Assembly (NCBI GenBank): GCA_002382045.1
Contig: DFZJ01000131.1
Coordinates: 1-8,568, forward strand
Reading direction: 5' to 3'
DNA length: 8,568 nt
From: Syntrophaceae bacterium UBA4059
GTDB taxonomy: Bacteria; Desulfobacterota; Syntrophia; Syntrophales; Smithellaceae
Shown: piece by piece, positions 1-4,692 of the stretch
How the letters are laid out: the number at the start of each line of letters is the position of its first letter
Position numbering within the stretch: position 1 is the first letter of the stretch
The notes under the pieces: model-generated
What the model was told of the DNA's origin: nothing
Databases searched by the model: none
Seen by the model: the letters and a program-made list of their open reading frames with translations, nothing else
Translations under genes and position numbers: made by a program

Positions 1-2
1 TA

Positions 3-10
3 ACCTCCTT
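3..10 (-). promoter_or_regulatory. Shine-Dalgarno of the next, off-window cassette gene
   Basis: On the minus strand, 13 nt after the leading cassette box (17-23), the sequence reads AAGGAGGT, a full anti-16S match. It sits where the other forward cassettes have their ribosome binding site. The gene of cassette seven should therefore start within a few bases beyond the left edge of the window. Confidence 0.6.
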
Positions 11-16
11 GCTGGA

Positions 17-72
17 GCCCAACGTAAAAATCAGCCGGAGCGTAGCGATCGGCTGTATTGCTTTTGTTGGGC
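17..72 (-). other. attC: attC site 1
   Basis: This 56-bp recombination site has outer boxes GCCCAAC (17-23) and GTTGGGC (66-72). Inside is the imperfect stem CAGCCGGAGCG / CGATCGGCTG around a TAG loop, with one unpaired G on the left arm. The spacers are GTAAAAA and TTGCTTTT (spacer type A). It closes the cassette of the 219-aa gene, whose TAG stop overlaps the right box by one base. Confidence 0.93.
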
Positions 73-731
73 TAAGACTTAGTTTCGATAAATTCAAGCA
101 ATCGCTTAAACAAAGGAGTTGTTTGACCTAGATCTCCTTTGTAATCATAAAATCCACCAGTTAGTCTTAAGTAAAGACCAGTCCTTTCAATCTTTGCCAT
201 GAATGCAGCTAACGAATTTTCTGGCATTTTTAGATCTCTGATAACGTTGGATTTAAATTCTTCCCAATACTTCATTATGCTTTGCAAGGTATTTTCTTTC
301 TCTTGTTGAGGGCTAGATTGTTCAAACTGGAATAGAATATATAATGCATTGAACTCCCTTAAAGAGATAGCCTCAAGAACCGCTAGAAGCTCTTCATATT
401 CATCTGTATTTGAATTGATGCTAGGAGAAACTGATGAATTAAGAAGACGAGCCAGCATACGGATTTTCTCTCTATGCCGTGTATTCAAGGCTGCTTTCAT
501 AGTGCTAAAAAAGCAATGTAGAAAATCCTCAGATTTGATTAGCTCATCTGTTAGCTCATGCTGACCTTTTGCAAGTTCGTTAAAAAATGTGTTCATTCGT
601 TCTGTTTTAATTTCTTCAGCTCGTTTTTGAAGCAGTGTGTCAGCGGAACCCCATCCAGGTACAAGCTGAAGCAAAGATTTAATATAAGGATTATCATTAT
701 AACTCACAGACATTTTACTGACCACGTTCAT
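72..731 (-). CDS. Cassette 1 protein, all-helical with winged-helix-like C-terminus, unknown function
   Basis: A 219-aa hypothetical protein, soluble, with no signal peptide or membrane segment. Residues about 12-110 look helical and carry the pattern 'IKSLLQLVPGWGSADTLL ... F..S..F...F...MKAAL.TR.REKIRMLARLL', which I recall from poorly characterised bacterial helical proteins. Residues about 160-219 (MPENSLAAFMAKIERTGLYL ... TPLFKRLLEFIE) resemble a winged-helix unit ending in an 'LTPLGxxLLxFI'-like helix. The ATG at 731 is preferred because GGAGG lies 5 nt upstream (737-741); a TTG at 743 would overlap that site. The TAG stop touches the attC box. Expression probably depends on read-through from the array promoter, since only 25 bp separate the cassette boundary from the start. 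A sensor or regulator role is a guess. Confidence 0.85.
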   Translation of the reverse strand: MNVVSKMSVSYNDNPYIKSLLQLVPGWGSADTLLQKRAEEIKTERMNTFFNELAKGQHELTDELIKSEDFLHCFFSTMKAALNTRHREKIRMLARLLNSSVSPSINSNTDEYEELLAVLEAISLREFNALYILFQFEQSSPQQEKENTLQSIMKYWEEFKSNVIRDLKMPENSLAAFMAKIERTGLYLRLTGGFYDYKGDLGQTTPLFKRLLEFIETKS

Positions 732-750
732 AAATGCCTCCAATACTATT

Positions 751-805
751 GCCCAACGGAAACATCAGCCGGAGCGCAGCGATCGGCTGTATGTTCTTGT
801 TCGCT
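751..805 (-). other. attC: attC site 2
   Basis: A 55-bp site with outer boxes GCCCAAC (751-757) and GTTCGCT (799-805), the same core stem as attC 1 and a CAG loop. The spacers GGAAACA and TGTTCTT are close to type A. It closes the cassette of the DUF6998-like gene. The right box is degenerate (AGCGAAC on the minus strand) but matches exactly the leading box of its own cassette at 1266-1272. Confidence 0.92.
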
Positions 806-808
806 TTT

Positions 809-1255
809 CTATTTTTTCTTGACTCTTTGGTTCTCAGGCACGTTTTTCATTAATGCAAGCAACCTTGCTAACGAAATTGATTTCTGTCCATTCCTTTGAA
901 GTATCCCTGCGTTTTCCCACGGTAGTTTACCTGGTCCGTTGTAGATTTCTTCTGTTTTGCCGTCTTTTAGTATCTTGAGAACTATCAAGTGCTCAGGTTC
1001 TCCATACATTGCGACTGCTCTTCCCTGCGTTGCCTTGATCTGAATCTGCTTGCCGCCCTTTCGGGCGTCATGCGTCTTTGCCGAAGCTTCCAAAAGAATT
1101 AAATCATAGTCATGAGCGGCAATAACCTCGCCGATACTACCGACAAGATGTCCATCAGGCGTAAATTTTCTACCCGGATATAGAAGCTCAATATCTGCGA
1201 CAATTTCATAGAGTCGTATTATTAGCTGAGGTATTTTATTCCGGTTCTGATCCAT
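809..1255 (-). CDS. Cassette 2 protein, DUF6998-like, possible PD-(D/E)XK-type fold
   Basis: A 148-aa protein that I recognise from memory as like the DUF6998 family, small uncharacterised proteins often found in integron cassettes. The signature run is LYPGRKFTPDGHLVGSIGEV (residues 26-45), then THDA, then IQIKATQG, EPEHLIVLK and EEIYNGPG. E43, D63 and the Q72-x-K74 motif are spaced like the E...D...(E/Q)xK active site of PD-(D/E)XK nucleases. This is inference; no nuclease activity is established. Two adjacent ATGs exist at 1258 and 1255. The second is chosen because GAGG (1261-1264) lies 5 nt upstream of it but only 2 nt from the first. The stop follows a lysine run and lies 4 nt before attC 2. 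Confidence 0.88.
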   Translation of the reverse strand: MDQNRNKIPQLIIRLYEIVADIELLYPGRKFTPDGHLVGSIGEVIAAHDYDLILLEASAKTHDARKGGKQIQIKATQGRAVAMYGEPEHLIVLKILKDGKTEEIYNGPGKLPWENAGILQRNGQKSISLARLLALMKNVPENQRVKKK

Positions 1256-1265
1256 CATATCCTCA

Positions 1266-1330
1266 AGCGAACGAAAAGCTCAGCCGGAGCGGCCCAGCGG
1301 GCCGCGATCGGCTGTAGCGACTGGTTGGCC
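1266..1330 (-). other. attC: attC site 3, with extended GC hairpin tip
   Basis: A 65-bp site with outer boxes AGCGAAC (1266-1272) and GTTGGCC (1324-1330) and spacers GAAAAGC and GCGACTG (type B). The standard core stem is extended at its tip by a perfect 7-bp stem, GCGGCCC / GGGCCGC, with an AGC loop (1289-1305), where the sister sites have only a 3-4 nt loop. It closes the cassette of the TIR/NDT-like gene. Confidence 0.93.
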
Positions 1331-1335
1331 CATTT

Positions 1336-2127
1336 TTAAAATGGTACATCATCGGGATTAACATACCCGGCAGACTGCTTAGCGGGTGCCCGAATGATAA
1401 ACATGTTCTCGTGTTGTTCGATCCACTCCCATGCGTCTGGATTGAGCATAATACACATATATGAATTACCGTTATAATCAGTATCTTCACGCATGCTGAG
1501 AAGTTTCTTTTCGCGGAGACGTTTGAGACCGAGGGCAAAACCAAGGGGTGTAAAACCTGCGTTCTCTACATCCTGCTTTACAGAATAAACAGCAATTAGA
1601 TCATCCGGCATTGTGACACTTCCGGATGCTGCTGCCAGAACAGCTAACTCGGGCTGCGACATCCCTTGGATTGAAGCTACCGTCTGATGACTTGCAATGC
1701 TATTTAATGTATCTCCCTTTTTGAGTAGTGCTTTGAGCTTCGTGGTGATGGCTCCCTTAAGTCTGTCAAAGTCTTGAGTAGAATCCGATTTATATGGGAT
1801 GATAGAACGATGCTGAATATCAAAGGGATACTTCCGATTCTCCCGCTCTTCAGAGCAAACCATAACTACCGGCTTTCCTGATGCGAAGCTAAAACCAAGT
1901 TCATACCATACATTAGGATTGTCGAGAGTAATATCTGCCAGACAAGCCACACTATCTTGAATACCTCGTTCGATAGATTCTATGGGCACTATGACCGCTG
2001 GATCTGTGTCAACACGATAAGGACTAAGATCTGCTGCCTTGATTGCCGGAGAGAAGACATCCTCATACCGCTTGTCAAATTTTCCTCTATCAAATGGTTG
2101 AATCACAAAGCATGTACGTTTATCCAT
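1336..2127 (-). CDS. Cassette 3 protein, TIR/nucleoside-deoxyribosyltransferase-like domain plus winged-helix-like C-terminus
   Basis: A 263-aa soluble protein. Residues 1-115 have the pattern CFVIQPFDRGKFDKRYEDVF ... SIERGIQDSVACLADIT ... NPNVWYELGFSFASGKPVVMV ... PFDIQHRSIIPY, which I associate with the nucleoside 2-deoxyribosyltransferase/TIR-like Rossmannoid fold that cleaves N-glycosidic bonds. D65 (ADIT) and E76 (YELG) are the candidate active-site residues. Residues about 155-240 look like a winged-helix or sensor module (SQPELAVLAAAS ... GFALGLKRLREKKLLSM). The ATG at 2127 is supported by AAAGGA (2134-2139) 6 nt upstream; a TTG at 2148 lies inside the recombination box and is rejected. 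Related domains act as NAD- or nucleotide-degrading effectors in anti-phage systems, so a defence role is plausible but unproven. Confidence 0.88.
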   Translation of the reverse strand: MDKRTCFVIQPFDRGKFDKRYEDVFSPAIKAADLSPYRVDTDPAVIVPIESIERGIQDSVACLADITLDNPNVWYELGFSFASGKPVVMVCSEERENRKYPFDIQHRSIIPYKSDSTQDFDRLKGAITTKLKALLKKGDTLNSIASHQTVASIQGMSQPELAVLAAASGSVTMPDDLIAVYSVKQDVENAGFTPLGFALGLKRLREKKLLSMREDTDYNGNSYMCIMLNPDAWEWIEQHENMFIIRAPAKQSAGYVNPDDVPF

Positions 2128-2142
2128 AGTATATCCTTTCAA

Positions 2143-2198
2143 GGCCAACGGAAAAATCAGCCGGAGCGCAGCGATCGGCTGTATTGCCTTTGTTAAGT
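2143..2198 (-). other. attC: attC site 4
   Basis: A 56-bp site with outer boxes GGCCAAC (2143-2149) and GTTAAGT (2192-2198), the standard core with a CAG loop, and type A spacers GGAAAAA and TTGCCTTT. The right box reads ACTTAAC on the minus strand, fits RYYYAAC, and contains the TAA stop of the 274-aa gene. Confidence 0.93.
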
Positions 2199-3017
2199 GC
2201 CGGTATCAATTATTTCTAAATTGTCCTTAATTGGTTTTTTATTAATTTTTTCAAATTGCTCTACAAACCATTGATGGGGCATGGGCGTAGAAATTGGTAT
2301 GTTATATTTTTTATCGAATGCCTCGAAAGATCTATCAACATATTTTGCTGATCTATAAACGTAATCTGGATCACTGGGCACATCCAAAATATCAGCTACG
2401 CGGTGATATTTGTGTAGAGGATTTATGCATGGCACTAAATTATAGCGGCTGACATGATGCCACATATTGTGAGCAACACCACTGAAAGGCGTATATGCAA
2501 ATTTGTACAGGCCTTGACAGTCAGCCTCATCTGCCATTTGGCGAGTGTTTAAACCTGCCCAATTTCCTACATTAACCTCTGTTAAAAAATCAGCACGTTG
2601 CGAATTGAGCCATGACTCTCGAACTTCAATCATAAGATTCGCTCGCTTATCATCTTCAATCACTTCACTCTTGAGATTTTCTATATAGAGTTTCTCTTGA
2701 CCCAAACCATAAAGAATATATTTTTTAGCTCTTTCTGTTGGTTCCAGTAAAATCCAGGCTAAAGTGATATGTGCATCAGTCATAGCTCTCAAAATTAATG
2801 GCGCAACATGACCATTCCAAATTTGTGGGGCGGAAGCAAGATTCATTGAAAGAGTAACTTGCCTAGACAGTAATCCCCCTATGGCTTCATAAATTTCTGA
2901 ATCATAGATTTCTATTTCCCATTTACTCCAGCGTTCTCGAAAACCTTCAACGATCAATGAACAGTATTCGTCCATGAAAATTAAGAGGGATTCTATGCCA
3001 TTATTTTCTTGACTCAT
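2193..3017 (-). CDS. Cassette 4 second gene, DUF5677-like protein
   Basis: A 274-aa mostly helical protein. The segment R77-AMTDAHITLAWILLEPTERAKKYILYGLGQEKLY and the later 'AYTPFSGVAHNMWHH' (S179, H183) resemble DUF5677 proteins, which share an R-rich helix followed by a conserved S..xH stretch; the assignment is from memory. No catalytic site is evident, and no RxxxxH HEPN motif is visible. The start at 3017 lies inside the preceding gene (17-nt overlap) with only a weak GGGA upstream, so translation is probably coupled. The TAA stop lies within the attC 4 box, so the gene fills its cassette. It probably works with the upstream 251-aa protein. Confidence 0.85.
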   Translation of the reverse strand: MSQENNGIESLLIFMDEYCSLIVEGFRERWSKWEIEIYDSEIYEAIGGLLSRQVTLSMNLASAPQIWNGHVAPLILRAMTDAHITLAWILLEPTERAKKYILYGLGQEKLYIENLKSEVIEDDKRANLMIEVRESWLNSQRADFLTEVNVGNWAGLNTRQMADEADCQGLYKFAYTPFSGVAHNMWHHVSRYNLVPCINPLHKYHRVADILDVPSDPDYVYRSAKYVDRSFEAFDKKYNIPISTPMPHQWFVEQFEKINKKPIKDNLEIIDTGT

Positions 3018-3756
3018 TTTCGTCCCACGGAAATTGACAGTTGTCTATCTTGTAGCCCTGGTTCCAAAAGGACCGCGGCCACTCATCAGATTTTCTTTTT
3101 TTTAGAGGCATATATTCAGACATTACGAAAGCCCTTACTGAGGAAGCAGCTTTTCTGCCTTCATCTGAATTAAAATCAGAAATAATCTTTTCTAAGTTTG
3201 GTGGTTCGATATTATTATTGTAGTACAACCCACCTGTGATTCCTCTGATATACATAACGGTTGCTTGCATAGCCATCCCAGGTTGTTTGTATTTATTAAT
3301 GCAATCCGATATGCATTGTTTCATGGTCGCTAACATGGCTTCCTTGCTTCTATGTTCAGCAGGTGGGCCAATGAATGCCATTGGAAATCCTTTATATAAA
3401 CAAGTTAGAGGTGCTAACGAATTTTGAAGAACTGATAATAAGTTCTTCTTTTCTAGTTCATCGACTATCTGCTTTTTTTCATTTGCACCTAATTTTGTAA
3501 AAGAACTTGCAAGAGAAAAGTTCATGAACATTTCGGTATTCTTTATCTCAACAGACTTCTTGGCCAGAAATTCAACAATTCCAATACTTGTGTGATAACC
3601 TTCTCTCTCGTTTAACAAACCCATCCAAATTATTTCCGGGAATATCTGATTTACATAACTAACTTCTGTCAGACTCAGTTTTTGACAGAATGGCGGAATA
3701 AATTTTGAACCAACCTTTTTATGATCCTCTAATATTTTCTTTTTTTTCTTTTCCAT
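3001..3756 (-). CDS. Cassette 4 first gene, unknown protein paired with DUF5677-like gene
   Basis: A 251-aa protein that I do not recognise. It begins with a lysine-rich stretch (MEKKKKK), followed by a probably helical body (EVSYVNQIFPEIIWMGLLNE ... VEFLAKKSVEIKNTEMFMNF) and a basic, aromatic C-terminus (KKRKSDEWPRSFWNQGYKI). No signal peptide or clear membrane segment is seen. The ATG at 3756 is chosen; an in-frame GTG at 3762 is the alternative, and neither has a good Shine-Dalgarno. It shares a cassette with the DUF5677-like gene and overlaps it by 17 nt, so the two move and are expressed together. Only 30 bp lie between the cassette boundary and the start, so any promoter lies in or beyond attC 5. 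Confidence 0.83.
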   Translation of the reverse strand: MEKKKKKILEDHKKVGSKFIPPFCQKLSLTEVSYVNQIFPEIIWMGLLNEREGYHTSIGIVEFLAKKSVEIKNTEMFMNFSLASSFTKLGANEKKQIVDELEKKNLLSVLQNSLAPLTCLYKGFPMAFIGPPAEHRSKEAMLATMKQCISDCINKYKQPGMAMQATVMYIRGITGGLYYNNNIEPPNLEKIISDFNSDEGRKAASSVRAFVMSEYMPLKKRKSDEWPRSFWNQGYKIDNCQFPWDENESRK

Positions 3757-3780
3757 TGTCACATCAGTGAAGTTAAATAC

Positions 3781-3839
3781 ACTTAACGAAAAGCTAAGCC
3801 GGACGCGGGACGCGGATCGGCTTGAGCGACTGGTTATCT
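3781..3839 (-). other. attC: attC site 5, most divergent core
   Basis: A 59-bp site with outer boxes ACTTAAC (3781-3787) and GTTATCT (3833-3839) and type B spacers GAAAAGC and GCGACTG. The core is AAGCCGG...CGGCTT instead of CAGCCGG...CGGCTG, a paired change that keeps the stem (C-G replaced by A-T). The tip holds a duplicated GGACGCG. It closes the cassette with the reversed 76-aa gene and lies in the divergent gap between that gene and cassette 4. Confidence 0.9.
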
Positions 3840-3863
3840 GATTTATTTGAGGTTAAAATTACC

Positions 3864-4094
3864 ATGAATAAAAATATTGCTCAAGATTATTTAAACGCCT
3901 ACAAAAAAGAGATTGGTCGTCTTTATGGACAACAAATAGCGGATAAAAGTATTTTTGATTACGATCACGGATGGTTTCGTACCGGTATTGCCGTGAAATA
4001 TGCCGATGGTTCTGTCGGTGGTGCTTCATTTCGCGTTATATCGTCACGACTTTCTGAATTTGAGCGGATGATTAATAATTTAAAGGACAGATAA
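3864..4094 (+). CDS. Cassette 5 protein, reversed small gene, unknown function
   Basis: A 76-aa hypothetical protein read against the array direction. The N-terminal half is helical (AQDYLNAYKKEIGRLYGQQI), followed by DYDHGWFRTGIAVKYADGSVGGASFRV, which looks like two beta strands with a turn, and a C-terminal helix (LSEFERMINNLKD). The ATG at 3864 has GAGG at 3849-3852, 11 nt upstream. A TTG at 3822 would start inside attC 5 and is rejected. The TAA stop lies in the AGATAAC box that marks the cassette edge, so the reading frame runs from just after one site to the next. No family recognised. It cannot be read from an array promoter and needs its own or an upstream rightward promoter. Confidence 0.75.
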   Translation: MNKNIAQDYLNAYKKEIGRLYGQQIADKSIFDYDHGWFRTGIAVKYADGSVGGASFRVISSRLSEFERMINNLKDR

Positions 4095-4144
4095 CGAAAA
4101 GTTGAGCCGGAGCGGTAGCGATCGGCTGTAAGAACTGGTTGGGA
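4089..4144 (-). other. attC: attC site 6
   Basis: A 56-bp site with outer boxes AGATAAC (4089-4095) and GTTGGGA (4138-4144), spacers GAAAAGT and AGAACTG (type B), and core TGAGCCGGAGCG / CGATCGGCTG with a GTAG-type loop. One stem position is G opposite G, where other sites pair C-G. It closes the attI-proximal cassette, which should be the most recently inserted. Confidence 0.92.
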
Positions 4145-4169
4145 TACGGCCAGCCGGAAAGGAGAATAG

Positions 4170-4427
4170 ATGACTGAATACTCTAAAATAGAGCCGCCGT
4201 GCAAAGTTGATGATTGGGTTGGTTGCCATATTTTATCCAAAAAAATAGTGCGAAATGGGCTTGGTGAATTACCGGCAGGGACGATTTTCATAATTACTTC
4301 TTCCGGTATCACAAAGCACTTTCAATCACTTCCATGTAAGTGCTGCGGGTTTAAGTTAATGGCTACATCAAGAAATAAAAAAGAAGTATTTTTATCAGAC
4401 TTCGATTTTGTTGAAATAATTAAGTAG
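4170..4427 (+). CDS. Cassette 6 protein, reversed small gene with CxCC motif
   Basis: An 85-aa protein read towards attI. It has short hydrophobic strands in the order DDWVGCHIL, LPAGTIFIITSS, FKLMAT and FDFVEII, suggesting a small SH3-like beta barrel. A Cys cluster LPCKCCGFK (C56, C58, C59) may bind metal. I recall similar 'VPAGT ... CxCCG ... DVELI' small proteins but cannot name a family. The start is strongly supported by AAAGGAG (4158-4164) 5 nt before the ATG. The TAG stop shares its last base with the attI box. Only 25 bp separate attC 6 from the start, so a rightward promoter would have to lie in attC 6 or upstream. Confidence 0.8.
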   Translation: MTEYSKIEPPCKVDDWVGCHILSKKIVRNGLGELPAGTIFIITSSGITKHFQSLPCKCCGFKLMATSRNKKEVFLSDFDFVEIIK

Positions 4428-4433
4428 CCCAAC
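4427..4433 (-). other. attI: attI crossover box
   Basis: The box reads GCCCAAC on the plus strand, GTTGGGC on the minus strand (GTTRRRY). It is the leading edge of the cassette nearest intI and lies 259 bp before the integrase start. No attC-like stem follows on the integrase side, as expected for attI. It matches the partner box of cassette 6 (TCCCAAC) at 6 of 7 bases. The extent of attI beyond this box cannot be fixed because the repeat cluster begins almost at once. Confidence 0.8.
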
Positions 4434-4435
4434 AG

Positions 4436-4608
4436 TGTAATAGACGGAAAATTTTCCATCATATCAAAGCATATAGATGGAACGATTTTCCACTTATTGT
4501 GATATTAAAGCATAAGACATGGAAAATAGGCCATTCGATTTTCCGCTTATTACATTCCTTCTTGCCATTTTCCACTTATTACGCTACTGAAGAGCAAACA
4601 TGGAAAAT
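4436..4608. repeat. Cluster of TTTTCC(A/G)CTTATT / ATGGAAAAT repeats in the attI region
   Basis: Plus-strand copies of ATTTTCC(A/G)CTTATT begin at 4485, 4538 and 4567. A related copy lies on the minus strand at 4451-4436 (TTTTCCGTCTATTACA). ATGGAAAAT occurs at 4519-4527 and 4600-4608. GGAAAATTTTCC (4446-4457) is a perfect 12-bp palindrome. Two longer units (4486-4527 and 4568-4608) each run TTTTCC...GGAAAA. The cluster may be a leftover end of an IS21-type element, whose ends carry multiple repeats, or integrase-binding repeats of attI. No transposase gene is present. I found no convincing leftward cassette promoter in this interval. Confidence 0.75.
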
Positions 4609-4643
4609 GACCTTTGTCAGCCCCACTGCCATCGGCCCCGCTT

Positions 4644-4673
4644 TTGACGGGAAATACTACAGACACGTTTAAT
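4644..4673 (+). promoter_or_regulatory. Candidate intI promoter
   Basis: TTGACG (4644-4649) and TTTAAT (4668-4673) are separated by 18 bp; each matches the sigma-70 consensus at 5 of 6 positions. The expected transcription start is about 12-14 nt before the intI ATG, which fits the absence of any Shine-Dalgarno there. No LexA-type CTGT...ACAG box overlaps it. Confidence 0.4.
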
Positions 4674-4692
4674 ATTTTTATATTTTTAAAAT

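Noticed and set aside
558..899. 113-aa plus-strand frame across cassettes 1 and 2
   Set aside because: It crosses an attC site and a cassette boundary and is antisense to two better supported genes.
1263..1544. 93-aa minus-strand frame overlapping cassette 3
   Set aside because: It runs through attC 3 and lies in another frame of the TIR/NDT-like gene, which has the motifs and the ribosome site.
2193..3017. HEPN ribonuclease reading of the DUF5677-like protein
   Set aside because: No RxxxxH-type motif was found; the helical content alone is not enough.
17..4144. CRISPR array from the repeated ~56-bp elements
   Set aside because: Spacing between repeats is irregular (hundreds to over 1500 bp), genes lie between them, and the repeats have attC boxes and stems.
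3864..4427. Toxin-antitoxin pair formed by the two reversed small genes
   Set aside because: They sit in separate cassettes with an attC between them and neither shows motifs of known toxins or antitoxins.
4434..4692. LexA (SOS) box controlling intI
   Set aside because: No CTGT-N8-ACAG-like sequence was found in the interval, although many integrases are SOS controlled.
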